From an uncultured bacterium (lineage in GTDB: Bacteria > Actinomycetota > Actinomycetes > S36-B12): 9,788 bases of DNA. The DNA is taken from assembly GCA_903954205.1 (NCBI GenBank), contig CAJBMR010000186.1, forward strand, positions 1 to 9,788, read 5' to 3'. The position numbers and the translations under genes were made by a program. Positions 1 through 8,591 of this stretch are shown here, one piece after another (positions within the stretch are counted from its first letter, which is position 1; each line of letters starts with the position of its first letter). Under the pieces are notes generated by a model, which was not told the DNA's origin, ran no database searches, and was given only the letters and a program-made list of their open reading frames with translations.

Positions 1-870
1 GACGACGGGCTTGCCCAGACCGGGGGCGCCGATCAGGGCAGCGATGACGACGAAGGACAACGCAGCCAGTGTCGTCTGGTTCACCGCAAGGATGATGGTG
101 CTCTTGGCCATGGGCAGCTGCACCTTGGTGAGCACCTGCCAGCGCGTCGACCCTGCTGACTCCGCAGCCTCGATCGGCCCCTGCTTCAGGCTCTTAATCG
201 CGTGAGCGGTGATGCGGATGCAGATGGGGATGGCGTAGATCATCGTCGCGATCGTGGCCGAGGCGATGCCGATAAGGAAGACCAGCGCAAGGGGTGCCAG
301 GTAGACCAGCGTGGGCAGGACCTGCGCAAGGTCGAGCCATGGCCGAAGGACCTTCATGACCTTGTCGTTGAGGCCTGCCCACACACCGAGGGGCAGGGCG
401 ATAAGGAGCGAGAGGACGACCGCACCGATCGTCATGGCGAGGGTCTCCATGGTGAGGAGCCACATCCCGAGCATGCCGCACAGCAGCATGAGGAACATGC
501 TCACGAAGGCCATACGCAGCGTCGATGTCGCGTAGACGATGAAGCCGATCACCGCCAGGGTGCCGAACCATCCCAGCAGCGGGATGAGATTGCCACTGGC
601 CGGTACCGCGATGATCCCCATGAAGAACTCGATGAAGCCCGAGATGACAGCCCGGAGCGGATTGAAGACGTAGACGAAGAGGAAGCTCTCCGTGCGGTTG
701 CCGCGGATGGACGCAGCGAGGTCGCGCATGATCGCCGTGAACGGTGAGTTGGTCGCCGTCGAAAGCTCCTGCGTTTGGATCCCCTTCAGCGCCGTCGCCG
801 TCACGGCCCACACGACGAGGACGATGAGGGCCTGAACCCAGCGGAGTCGAAGGACGGCCTTGACGTCCAT
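1..870 (-). CDS. proW: Glycine betaine/choline ABC transporter permease, ProW/OpuAB type (3' end beyond window)
   Basis: This is the membrane subunit of a quaternary-amine importer, forming the channel in the cytoplasmic membrane. The reading frame is open from ATG at 870 to the window edge, giving 290 residues with no stop, so the C-terminus is missing. Hydrophobic segments lie at about residues 11-28, 71-90, 102-115, 121-140, 144-165 and 181-215. The cytoplasmic EAA loop that docks on the ATPase is seen at residues 234-253 (EAAESAG followed by QLP), and the QVLPTLVYLAPL stretch at 183-194 is typical of ProW/OpuAB permeases. The first 60 residues hold one membrane segment plus a polar stretch, as in longer ProW proteins. 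The start lies 2 bp after the stop of the ATPase gene, with only a weak AGGG before it, so translation is probably coupled. Whether a substrate-binding domain is fused or encoded downstream cannot be seen. Family assignment is firm; choline versus betaine preference is not known. Confidence 0.9.
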   Translation of the reverse strand, partial: MDVKAVLRLRWVQALIVLVVWAVTATALKGIQTQELSTATNSPFTAIMRDLAASIRGNRTESFLFVYVFNPLRAVISGFIEFFMGIIAVPASGNLIPLLGWFGTLAVIGFIVYATSTLRMAFVSMFLMLLCGMLGMWLLTMETLAMTIGAVVLSLLIALPLGVWAGLNDKVMKVLRPWLDLAQVLPTLVYLAPLALVFLIGIASATIATMIYAIPICIRITAHAIKSLKQGPIEAAESAGSTRWQVLTKVQLPMAKSTIILAVNQTTLAALSFVVIAALIGAPGLGKPVV

Positions 871-872
871 CC

Positions 873-1934
873 CTAGTCGCCCAACTCCGAGTCGCGATCA
901 CCGGCAATGAGGGTGAGGACGTCGTCGCTGCCGACGTAGCCCACAAGCGCACCACCGCTCATGACTCTCACGGGGGCGACGGACGCGATGATCGCGTGGG
1001 TCGCCTCCTTGATGATCGTGTCGCCGGCCACGGCCGGGCCGTCTCCTGACTCCCCGTCGCGCAGCGGACGCGCGATGGTCTCGAGAGTGAGGACGTGACT
1101 CTTGGGGATGTCCCGCAGGAAGTCCTCGACGTAGGCATCCGCAGGATGGAGGACGAGATCCATCGCCGTGCCCATCTGCACGATCGCGCCATCGCGCATG
1201 ATGGCGATCCGATCGCCGAGCTTCATCGCCTCGGCAAGGTCGTGGGTGATGAAGACCACGGTCTTGCCGAGCTCGCGATGCAGTCGGATGACCTCATCTT
1301 GCATGTCGCGGCGGATCAGAGGGTCGAGCGCGCTGAAGGGCTCGTCGAGGAACATCACGTCTGGATCTACGACGAGGGCGCGGGCCAGGCCCACGCGCTG
1401 CTGCATGCCACCCGAGAGTTGCTCGGGGTAGGAATTGGCGTAGCCCGCCAGTCCCACGAGTTGGATGACCTCCTCCGCGCGGGCATAGCGATCTTCCTTC
1501 TTCACGCCTTGGATCTCGAGGGGGTAGGCGATGTTGTCGATCACCTTGCGGTGGGGAAGCAGGCCGAAGTGCTGGAAGACCATGGAGAATTCCGTGCGCC
1601 GCAGGTGGCGCAACTGCTTCTCATTGGCCTTGAGGATGTCCTCGCCCTCGATGATGACTTCACCCGCCGTTGAGTCCACGAGACGGGTGAGGCAGCGCAC
1701 GAGGGTCGACTTGCCCGATCCGGAGAGTCCCATGACGACGAAGACCTCGCCCTCGGCTACGTCAAACGTGACATCGCGCACGGCCGCAGTGCAGCCCGTG
1801 TCGGCGAGGAGTTGGTCGCGGGGCAGGTCGGCGTACGGCGTGCCAACGATCTTGTCCGCCTGCGGGCCGAATACCTTCCACAGATTGCGCACCGAGATTG
1901 CCGGTGCCCCGGGGGATGCGGTCGGGCTCGTCAT
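873..1934 (-). CDS. proV: Glycine betaine/choline ABC transporter ATP-binding protein, ProV/OpuAA type
   Basis: The 353-residue protein powers the importer by ATP hydrolysis on the cytoplasmic face. Visible motifs are Walker A GLSGSGKST (69-77), Q-loop Gln121, signature LSGGMQQR (173-180), Walker B VMFLDEP (193-199) and H-loop His231. The N-terminal stretch before the P-loop, with its VFG and the long loop to residue 60, and the IRRDMQDE segment are characteristic of the ProV/OpuAA subfamily. After the ATPase core a short tail of about 70 residues (283-350, ending near VGYVGSDDVL) resembles a single CBS-type unit; E. coli ProV is about 400 residues with a CBS pair, so this one is short. The frame is open further upstream, but ATG at 1934 is chosen because it has a strong GAGGAGG site at 1941-1947 and sits 1 bp after the aldehyde dehydrogenase stop. 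The start lies inside one transcription unit with betB and proW. Confidence 0.92.
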   Translation of the reverse strand: MTSPTASPGAPAISVRNLWKVFGPQADKIVGTPYADLPRDQLLADTGCTAAVRDVTFDVAEGEVFVVMGLSGSGKSTLVRCLTRLVDSTAGEVIIEGEDILKANEKQLRHLRRTEFSMVFQHFGLLPHRKVIDNIAYPLEIQGVKKEDRYARAEEVIQLVGLAGYANSYPEQLSGGMQQRVGLARALVVDPDVMFLDEPFSALDPLIRRDMQDEVIRLHRELGKTVVFITHDLAEAMKLGDRIAIMRDGAIVQMGTAMDLVLHPADAYVEDFLRDIPKSHVLTLETIARPLRDGESGDGPAVAGDTIIKEATHAIIASVAPVRVMSGGALVGYVGSDDVLTLIAGDRDSELGD

Positions 1935-1935
1935 C

Positions 1936-3426
1936 TCATGCCTCCTCGGCGAACCAGCCGCTCGGGGCTGGCGAGAGATTGCGGTAGACGTGCTTGGCCT
2001 CGAGGTACTCGTGCAGGCCTGACGGTCCGAGTTCGCGCCCGACGCCCGACTGCTTGAAGCCTCCCCACTCCGCCTGCGGGAGGTAGGGGTGGAAGTCGTT
2101 GATCCAGATGGTGCCGTGACGCAGCGCGGAGGCCACGCGTTCCGCCTTGCCGGCATCGGATGTCCACACCGCCCCGGCGAGGCCATAGACCGTGTCGTTG
2201 CCCAGGGCGATCGCCTCCTCTTCCGTGCGGAAGGTCTCCACCGTGAGCACCGGCCCGAATGACTCGTCCTGGACACAGGTCATGTCGGTCCGGCAGTCAT
2301 CGAGCACAGTGGGAAGGTAGTAGCAGCCGCCCGCGAGCGCGGGGAATTCGACGGGATCAGGGGCGCTCCCGCCACACCGAAGCACCGCACCCTCGGCGAG
2401 GGCACCCGCGACGTACCTCTCGATCTTCTCCCGATGCTGGGGGGAGATGAGCGGGCCGGTCTCGGCATTGGGGTCGAAGGGACCGCCGAGGCGGATTCGC
2501 TGGGCGCGGCGCACGATCTCGTCGACGACGCGGTCGTGGATGGACTCCTCCACGAGCAGGCGCGCGCCCGCCGAGCAGACCTGGCCGCTGTGGAGGAAGA
2601 CGGCCGTGAGTGCGTTGTCGATGGCCGCGGCGAGGTCAGCGTCGGCGAATACGATGTTGGGGTTCTTGCCACCAAGCTCGAGCGCGACCTTCTTCACCGT
2701 CGCAGCGGCGTCGGCCATGATCCGCCGACCCGTGACGACACCGCCGGTGAAGGACACCATGTCGACAGCCGGATGGGTGGCGAGCGGTGCCCCTGCAGCG
2801 GCACCCGCGCCGAGGATGAGATTGCCCACGCCCGCGGGGAGACCGGCCTCCTCGAGGAGACGCATGAGATGAATGGTCGTGCTCGGCGTCAACTCACTCG
2901 GCTTCAGCACGAAGGAGCATCCGGCCGCGAGTGCGGGAGCGACCTTCCAGGCTGCCTGGAGGAGCGGGTAGTTCCATGGGGTGATGAGTCCACACACGCC
3001 GACGGGCGAATAGTCGATGCGCGAGCGCACATCCGCGTTGCCCGCATCGACCACACGACCGCCGAGTGCGTCGCCCTGAGCGAGGCCAGCGAAGTAGCGG
3101 AATGACTTCGCCACGTCAGCGACGTCGTACTCGGCCTCGACCAGGCGCTTGCCGGTGTCGAGGGACTCCAAACGGGCGATCTCGTCGACATCACGCTCGA
3201 GGAGATCGGCGACACGGGCGAGCAGCCTGCCCCGCTCGGCCACAGGGACGCTCGACCAGCGACCATCGTCGAATGCCGCACGTGCGGCGAGGATGGCGCG
3301 CTCGGTGTCGACGGCCGTCGCCTCATCGACGACGCGGACGACCTCCCCGTCAGCCGGGCATCGGATCTCGCGCGTGCCGCCCTCGGAGGCCGAGACCCAG
3401 GCACCGTCGATGTAGAGATCAGGCAT
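1936..3426 (-). CDS. betB: Betaine aldehyde dehydrogenase
   Basis: A 496-residue NAD(P)-dependent aldehyde dehydrogenase, full length for the family, predicted to oxidise betaine aldehyde to glycine betaine in the cytoplasm. All catalytic landmarks are present: Asn152 in TPWNYP, Lys175 in FVLKPSE, the coenzyme loop FTGG at 226-229, Glu250 in ELGGKNP, the nucleophile Cys284 in GQVCSAG, Glu388 in ESFGPV and Asn443. The C-terminal WINDFHPYLPQAEWGG block (441-456) followed by KQSGVGRELG matches betaine aldehyde dehydrogenases of Gram-positive type (GbsA) more than general aldehyde dehydrogenases. Its ATG overlaps the last 8 bases of betA (ATGCCTGA), and a GAGGAAG site lies about 9 bases ahead of it within betA, consistent with coupled translation. 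Location directly after a choline dehydrogenase makes the substrate assignment strong. Other aminoaldehydes remain possible secondary substrates. Confidence 0.94.
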   Translation of the reverse strand: MPDLYIDGAWVSASEGGTREIRCPADGEVVRVVDEATAVDTERAILAARAAFDDGRWSSVPVAERGRLLARVADLLERDVDEIARLESLDTGKRLVEAEYDVADVAKSFRYFAGLAQGDALGGRVVDAGNADVRSRIDYSPVGVCGLITPWNYPLLQAAWKVAPALAAGCSFVLKPSELTPSTTIHLMRLLEEAGLPAGVGNLILGAGAAAGAPLATHPAVDMVSFTGGVVTGRRIMADAAATVKKVALELGGKNPNIVFADADLAAAIDNALTAVFLHSGQVCSAGARLLVEESIHDRVVDEIVRRAQRIRLGGPFDPNAETGPLISPQHREKIERYVAGALAEGAVLRCGGSAPDPVEFPALAGGCYYLPTVLDDCRTDMTCVQDESFGPVLTVETFRTEEEAIALGNDTVYGLAGAVWTSDAGKAERVASALRHGTIWINDFHPYLPQAEWGGFKQSGVGRELGPSGLHEYLEAKHVYRNLSPAPSGWFAEEA

Positions 3427-5095
3427 CGGCCTTCGCTTCCTCGCCGTGGCGGTAGAACGGCACGTGCTCGGGGGCCAGCGGGGTCACGCCCTTGATGATG
3501 TCGGCGGCCTTCTCCGCGAGCATCATCGTCGGCGCATAGATATTGCCGTTGGTGACATAGGGCATGACGGAGGCATCCACGACGCGCAGGCCCTCGGTGC
3601 CGTGGACACGCATGGTGAGCGGATCCACCACCGACATCTCGTCGATACCCATGCGGGCCGTGCAGGAGGGGTGGTACGCCGTCTCGCCGTCCTTGCGCAC
3701 CCAGTCGAGGATCTGCTCATCAGTCTCGACCTCGGGTCCGGGTGAGATCTCGCCCGCGCTGTAGGGGGCAAAGGCGGGCTGGTCGAGGATGTCGCGGGTC
3801 TTGCGGATCGCCTCCACCCACTCGCGCTTGTCCTGGTCGGTGGAGAGGTAGTTGAAGACGAAGGAGGGCGGCGCCATTGGATCGGCGCTGGTGATCCAGA
3901 GCTTGCCGCGTGCATCGGAGTACATCGGGCCGATGTGCACCTGGTAGCCGTGGCCCTCGGCGATCGAGGTGCCGTCGTAGCGCACCGCAATCGGCAGGAA
4001 GTGGTACATCAGGTTGGGATAGGCGACATCGTCGTTGCTGCGGATGAAGCCGCCGGCCTCGAAGTGATTGGAGGCACCGGGGCCCGATCGGAGAAAGAGC
4101 CACTGCGCACCGATGAAGGGACGCCGCCAGAACTGCAGGTTGGGATTAAGTGATACCGGCTGCGTGCACGCATGCTGCACATAGACCTCGAGGTGGTCCT
4201 GGAGGTTCTCCCCCACGCCCGGGAGGTTGTGCACCGGGTGCACGCCGACGGAGCTCAGATGATCGGCATTGCCGATGCCCGAGAGCTGGAGCAACTGGGG
4301 CGAGTTGAAGGCGCCCCCCGCGAGAATCACCTCGGTTCCGCGCACGCGGACCGGGCGCTTGCCACCTAGGGATACCTCGACGCCGGTCGCGCGCGGCGTG
4401 CCGCTGGAAGAGTCCGTGACGATGCGTGTGACATGCGCCCGCGTCTTGACAGTGAGGTTGGGGCGTGACATCGCGGGGCGCAGGTAGGCCTTGCTGGCGG
4501 AGTAGCGACGGCCGTTGTGGACGTTGCGGTCGAACGCCGCGAAGCCCTCCTGCTTATAGCCGTTGACGTCGGCGGTCAGCTCGTGACCGGCTTCCTGGAC
4601 GGCGGCGAAGAATGCTGCGAAGAGGGGGTTCTTGGCCTCGCCGCGCTCGAGGATGAGTGGACCGTCCTTGCCCCGCCACTCATCGGCGCCCGCGGGGCAG
4701 TCCTCCATCTTCTTGAAGTAGGGCAGGCAGTGGGCGTAGTCCCAGGTCTCCATGCCGGGATCGCTGGCCCACCGCTCGTAGTCCAAGGGGTTGCCGCGCT
4801 GGAAGATCATGCCGTTGATGCTGCTGGACCCACCGAGGATCTTGCCGCGGCCGTGATTGACCCGCCGGCCGTTCATGTGCGGCTCGGGCTGCGAGGAGTA
4901 CATCCAGTCGTAGAGCGGGTTGCCGATGGGGAAGGTCAGGGCAGCGGGCATGTGGACGTAGACGTCGAAGGGATAGTCGGGACGGCCGGCCTCGAGCAGG
5001 AGGACCGTGGTCGACGCATCCTCGCTCAATCGCGCCGCGAGCGCCGAGCCTGCCGAACCCCCGCCGACGATGATGTAGTCGTATCCCTTGGGCAT
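3419..5095 (-). CDS. betA: Choline dehydrogenase (GMC flavoprotein oxidoreductase)
   Basis: A 558-residue FAD enzyme predicted to oxidise choline to betaine aldehyde, possibly onward to betaine, passing electrons to the respiratory chain. The FAD-binding GGGSAG is at 11-16 and the acidic end of the second strand at LLLEAG (32-37). GMC signature 1 is seen around 82-104 (GRGKILGGSSSINGM) and signature 2 at 271-285 (GAFNSPQLLQLSGIG). The active-site histidine is His475 in YHPSC, and the C-terminal block TNGNIYAPTMMLAEKAAD (515-532) closes the FAD site. The sequence between 377 and 470 (HFLPIAVRYDG, then GEISPGPEVETDE) matches, from memory, the BetA proteins of Firmicutes and proteobacteria closely, so the substrate call is better than for a generic GMC enzyme. 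Start ATG at 5095 has a weak AGGGTG site and follows the methyltransferase stop by 28 bp. In the C-terminal block a Tyr (520) stands where other BetA proteins often have Asn or His. Confidence 0.93.
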   Translation of the reverse strand: MPKGYDYIIVGGGSAGSALAARLSEDASTTVLLLEAGRPDYPFDVYVHMPAALTFPIGNPLYDWMYSSQPEPHMNGRRVNHGRGKILGGSSSINGMIFQRGNPLDYERWASDPGMETWDYAHCLPYFKKMEDCPAGADEWRGKDGPLILERGEAKNPLFAAFFAAVQEAGHELTADVNGYKQEGFAAFDRNVHNGRRYSASKAYLRPAMSRPNLTVKTRAHVTRIVTDSSSGTPRATGVEVSLGGKRPVRVRGTEVILAGGAFNSPQLLQLSGIGNADHLSSVGVHPVHNLPGVGENLQDHLEVYVQHACTQPVSLNPNLQFWRRPFIGAQWLFLRSGPGASNHFEAGGFIRSNDDVAYPNLMYHFLPIAVRYDGTSIAEGHGYQVHIGPMYSDARGKLWITSADPMAPPSFVFNYLSTDQDKREWVEAIRKTRDILDQPAFAPYSAGEISPGPEVETDEQILDWVRKDGETAYHPSCTARMGIDEMSVVDPLTMRVHGTEGLRVVDASVMPYVTNGNIYAPTMMLAEKAADIIKGVTPLAPEHVPFYRHGEEAKADA

Positions 5096-5123
5096 GCCGA
5101 CACCCTAGGCGATCGGCTTTGAC

Positions 5124-6563
5124 TCAGTCGCCGAGTTCGGCGCGACGACGTACGACGTACTCCTCGAGCTCCGCGCGGATCGACTCGTCCAGCGGCGGCT
5201 GCTCGTAATCCTCGAGCTTCTTCTCGTAGATCTCGCGCGCGCGCTCGACGGTGTCCCTGCCACCGAGTCGCATCCAGCGCTCGTAGTTGTCCGAGTTCCA
5301 CAGGAAGGGTCGGTAGAAGCACGTGCGGAAGCGCTCCATCGTGTGCTCGGCGCCGAGGAAGTGACCACCCGCGCCGACCTCCTCGTGAGCACCGAAGGCA
5401 AGCTCCTCCTCGCTGAAGTCCACCGGAGTGAACTCGCGCTGCAGGGACTCGAGGATCTGCACGTCGATGACGTACTTCTCGTAGCTGGCCACGAGGCCGC
5501 CCTCGAGCCAGCCGGCGGTGTGCATGACGAAGTTGGTGCCGGCGAGGAAGGTCGGGAGCATCGTCATGAGCGACTCGAAGATCGCCTGCCCGTCAGGCGT
5601 CTGGGAGGAGTTGAGGCCACCGCCCGTGCGGAAGGGCAACCCGAAGTGGCGGGCGATCTGACCCGTGCAGAGAAGACCGATCGCAGACTCCGGGGTGCCG
5701 AACTGGGGCGAGCCCGACTGCATGTCGATGTTGGAGAGGAAGCTGCCGAAGACCACGGGTGCACCCGGGCGGATGAGCTGCGTGAGCGCGATGCCGGTGA
5801 GCGTCTCCGCCATCTGCTGGGCCAGCGTCGAAGGGATGGAGACGGGCGACATCGCTCCCATGAGGAGGAACGGCGTGAGGATGACCGGCTGCATCGCCTT
5901 GGCGTACTCGAATTGCGCCTCGAGCATGCGGTCGTCCCAGCGCAGCGGCGAGTTGCAGTTGACGAGCGAGATGCACGCCGGAGTCTTCTCGATGGACTCG
6001 CGGCTGCCGAAGAGAATCTCGCTCATGCGGATGGTGTCGAGCGCACGAGTGCCGCTGACGACATTGCCCATGTAGATCTTGTCCGTCAGGGTCATGGCGG
6101 CGTAGAGCATGTCGAGGTGGCGCGAATCCAGTGGAGCATCACTGGGCTCGCAGACGACACCGCCCACGCTGTCCATGGCGGAGAAGGACTGGGCGAGCTT
6201 GGCGAAGTTGCGGTAGTCATCCATCATCGCGTCACGACGCACGTCGCCCTGGCGCACGAAAGGCGGGCCGTAGACACTCGAGAAGACCATCGAATTGCCG
6301 CCGATGTGCACGGTGTTGGCGGGATTGCGGGCCTGAATGTCGAACTCACGCGGGGCCTTGGCGACCTGCTCGAGCACGAAGTCGGGATCGAAGAAGACCT
6401 TGTCGCCATCCGTGCGCATGCCGGCGGCCTTGAAGAGCTCGACGGCCTCGGGCATCATGAACTCGATGCCGAGTTCCGAGACGATGCGGCGCCAGCCCTT
6501 GTCTAGGACCGCCATGGACTCCTCAGAGAGGATCTCGTAGCGCGGCAGGGTGTTCTCGAACAT
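5124..6563 (-). CDS. MttB-family corrinoid methyltransferase without pyrrolysine, probable glycine betaine:corrinoid methyltransferase
   Basis: A 479-residue member of the trimethylamine methyltransferase family (MttB, COG5598). The family moves a methyl group from a quaternary or tertiary amine onto Co(I) of a partner corrinoid protein. Family features are the N-terminal GVEF-like block (SELGIEFMMPEA, 29-40), the VHIGGN stretch (85-90), a TIM-barrel body with NSPLRWD (204-210) and GGGLNSSQTPDGQA (314-327), and the AGGHFLGAEHT segment (398-408) near the C-terminus. Archaeal MttB reads an in-frame UAG as pyrrolysine; here every codon is a normal sense codon and the gene ends in TGA, as in the glycine betaine enzyme MtgB of Desulfitobacterium. 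The frame is open further upstream to 6698, but ATG at 6563 is preferred: it has a GGGAGAG site at 6567-6573, and the extra residues would run through the promoter region. Glycine betaine is inferred as substrate from betAB next door and the corrinoid protein across the promoter; proline betaine, carnitine or butyrobetaine are alternatives handled by sister proteins. Confidence 0.88.
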   Translation of the reverse strand: MFENTLPRYEILSEESMAVLDKGWRRIVSELGIEFMMPEAVELFKAAGMRTDGDKVFFDPDFVLEQVAKAPREFDIQARNPANTVHIGGNSMVFSSVYGPPFVRQGDVRRDAMMDDYRNFAKLAQSFSAMDSVGGVVCEPSDAPLDSRHLDMLYAAMTLTDKIYMGNVVSGTRALDTIRMSEILFGSRESIEKTPACISLVNCNSPLRWDDRMLEAQFEYAKAMQPVILTPFLLMGAMSPVSIPSTLAQQMAETLTGIALTQLIRPGAPVVFGSFLSNIDMQSGSPQFGTPESAIGLLCTGQIARHFGLPFRTGGGLNSSQTPDGQAIFESLMTMLPTFLAGTNFVMHTAGWLEGGLVASYEKYVIDVQILESLQREFTPVDFSEEELAFGAHEEVGAGGHFLGAEHTMERFRTCFYRPFLWNSDNYERWMRLGGRDTVERAREIYEKKLEDYEQPPLDESIRAELEEYVVRRRAELGD

Positions 6564-6632
6564 CGACTCTCCCGATTCGCCGTGGCCGGAGAGGCCTTGA
6601 CCGGTTGGTGACGGGATCCTACACTCTACTTT

Positions 6633-6659
6633 TGGAAGTGCGGTTCCATATCGTGGAAC
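6633..6659. promoter_or_regulatory. Candidate IclR-family operator with three TGGAA/TTCCA half-sites
   Basis: GTTCCATATCGTGGAAC (6643-6659) is a perfect inverted repeat: 6-bp arms GTTCCA and TGGAAC around a 5-base centre. A further TGGAA at 6633-6637 forms a second dyad with TTCCA at 6644-6648 (6-base centre), so three alternating half-sites lie within 27 bp. IclR-family regulators bind short palindromes of this size, and the nearest gene (38 bp downstream) encodes such a regulator. Binding by that protein is inference; the repeat itself is seen directly. Confidence 0.6.
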
Positions 6660-6682
6660 TTTCATCGGCCCGCACGGGCCGT

Positions 6683-6690
6683 AGGGAGGG
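6683..6690 (+). promoter_or_regulatory. Ribosome binding site of the iclR-family gene
   Basis: AGGGAGGG ends 7 bases before ATG at 6698. It decides the start, because the same frame is open upstream to another ATG at 6605 that has no such site and whose extra 31 residues would be encoded by the operator region. Confidence 0.75.
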
Positions 6691-6697
6691 ATCGGCA

Positions 6698-7482
6698 ATG
6701 GCCGGACCGGTCGGCACGCAGGCGGTGGATCGCGCCGCCGCAGTGCTCACGGCCGTCCTCGGCTCGACCGACCCCGTGACCTTCGCCGGCCTCGTCGCGC
6801 GCACGGGACTCCCCAAGAGCACGCTCTCTCGCCTGACCACCAGCCTCGAGCGCAACGGCCTTCTCCAGCGCACCACTGCCGGCGCGTGGCAGCCCGGCGC
6901 AGCGATCACCGACTACGCGCTCTCCGTGCGCCCCGAGGATGACCTCGTCCGGATCGCGCAGCCCTATCTCGACGCACTGGGCGAGGACACGGGCGAGACC
7001 GTCAACCTGGCAATCCCCCTCGCAGGGGAGGTCCGCCAAATTGCGCAGGTCGACTCCACCTACCTCCTCGGCGCAGTCAACTGGCTCGATAGGCCCGTGC
7101 CCTTCCACTGCAGTGCGCTCGGCCGGGTCTTCCTCGCTCACGGCACACCACTGCCCTCCGGCCGCCTTCCGCGCATCACCGAACGCACAATCACCTCGCG
7201 CGCGGAGCTCGCCGAAGCCCTGGAGCGTGTGCGGCGCGACGGCGTAGCGATCGTGGATTCCGAGCTCGAGCCCGGGCTCGTCGCGGTCGCCGCCCCCATC
7301 CGATCGACCGACAACACCGTGGTCGCCGCCGTCTCCGTTTCAGGCCCGAGCGTGCGCCTGACCGCAAGCGAGATTCCGGCTGTCGCCCAGGCCGTGCGTG
7401 CCACGGCGGAAGCGATCGCCGTGGCTCTCCGTCCCCTTCGATCCAAGATCCCCACACCCACCGCACGAAAGGCAGGAGCGGC

Positions 7483-7486
<4 letters not shown>
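6698..7486 (+). CDS. IclR-family transcriptional regulator
   Basis: A 262-residue DNA-binding regulator of normal length for the family. Residues 7-70 form the winged helix-turn-helix: AVDRAAAVLTAV at the first helix, then TFAGLVARTGLPKSTLSRLTTSLERNGLL (28-56) with the recognition helix at about 39-51. Residues 85-247 form the GAF-like effector domain, with IAQPYLDALGEDTGETVNLAI (86-106), HCSALGRVFLA (137-147) and the ligand-side EPGLVAVAAPI (201-211). The effector is likely a substrate or intermediate of the pathway, such as choline, betaine or a demethylated product, but this cannot be read from sequence. The gene is the first of the rightward operon and its TGA overlaps the next ATG (ATGA), so it is made together with the corrinoid protein. 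A palindrome just upstream suggests control of both divergent units and of itself. The C-terminus is an unstructured Pro/Ala/Lys-rich tail. Confidence 0.92.
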
Positions 7487-8141
<655 letters not shown>

Positions 8142-8142
<1 letters not shown>

Positions 8143-8591
8143 TGCCCAAGCTCCTTCCCCTTCTCGAGCACGCGGTCAAGAAGCCCGTGTGGGACTGCCG
8201 CATGTGCGGCCAGTGCGTCCTGCACTCGACCGGCATGACGTGCCCGATGACCTGCCCCAAGACGCTGCGCAACGGACCCTGCGGAGGGGTGCGCGAGGAC
8301 GGCCACTGCGAGGTCAAGCCGGAGATGCGCTGCATCTGGGTCAAGGCTGAGGAAAGGTCCCACTCCCCACTGAACCCCCACCACTGGGAGGAGGAGTTCA
8401 ACGAGTTGCGCCCACCGGTCGACAACCGCCTCCAGGGCACCTCGTCGTGGATCAACCTCATCAATGGGCGGGATCGGCGTACGCCGGCCGGCTGGGATGG
8501 TGCCGCACGCGAGCGTCACTCCGCCGTGCCCGGCGCCAGCATGGTCGAGGTCGACGAGCCGACGACGCTCCCGGAGGGATTCCACTCGTGA
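8142..8591 (+). CDS. Cysteine-rich MetV-like protein (methylenetetrahydrofolate reductase C-terminal domain family)
   Basis: A 149-residue small protein with eight cysteines clustered in its N-terminal half: Cys19, 22, 25, 34, 38, 47, 56 and 64, giving CxxCxxC-x8-CxxxC-x8-C-x8-C-x7-C, with MCGQC, MTCPK and GPCGG as recognisable blocks. This matches the MTHFR_C/MetV family, a metal-binding (zinc or Fe-S) partner of MetF in acetogens and related bacteria; which metal is bound here is not visible. The remainder (70-149) is polar with HHWEEEF and a Pro-rich tail, without further motifs. The start is the GTG at 8142, whose first base is the last base of the corrinoid gene's stop (TAGTG); no strong Shine-Dalgarno is seen, so coupling is likely. 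The frame is open upstream inside the corrinoid gene, but that part is a frame shadow. Its stop overlaps metF by 4 bp, supporting a MetVF complex. Confidence 0.82.

Larger units (their letters stand above)
6564..6697. promoter_or_regulatory. Divergent promoter region between the two operons
   Basis: This 134 bp gap separates the methyltransferase/betAB/proVW operon (leftward) from the iclR-led operon (rightward), and is the only real intergenic space in the window. For the leftward unit a TAGGAT -10-like element is present on the minus strand (6616-6621), with a second TAGAGT (6623-6628), but no convincing -35 box. For the rightward unit TTGGTG (6605-6610) and TACTTT (6627-6632) are separated by 16 bp. 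The inverted repeat at 6643-6659 would lie just upstream of the leftward -10 and just downstream of the rightward one. The promoter elements are weak matches and should be taken as candidates; the existence of divergent promoters here follows from gene layout. Confidence 0.6.

Noticed and set aside
194..955. Long open frames antisense or out of frame to the genes, for example 194-955 minus and 5343-6506 plus
   Set aside because: They have the skewed Arg/His/Glu/Asp-rich composition typical of shadow frames in high-GC DNA and overlap genes with full catalytic motifs.
1935..2276. A longer ATPase with 114 more N-terminal residues in the same frame
   Set aside because: The added stretch is Arg/Ser/Pro-rich, lies wholly inside the betB coding region on the same strand, and has no ribosome binding site comparable with GAGGAGG before ATG at 1934.
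5129..5142. Perfect dyad CGCCGA-GT-TCGGCG near the end of the methyltransferase gene, considered as a terminator or attenuator
   Set aside because: It lies within the coding sequence before the stop, has a 2-base loop and no U-tract, and betA follows after only 28 bp; more likely a chance product of GC-rich codons.
5124..6563. Possible pyrrolysine (amber) codon in the MttB-family gene
   Set aside because: The frame reads through 479 sense codons to a TGA with no in-frame TAG, so no pyrrolysine is needed.
6564..6698. N-terminal extension of the MttB-like protein by 45 residues
   Set aside because: It would be encoded by the divergent promoter and operator region, resembles no part of the family, and the start at 6563 has its own GGGAGAG site.
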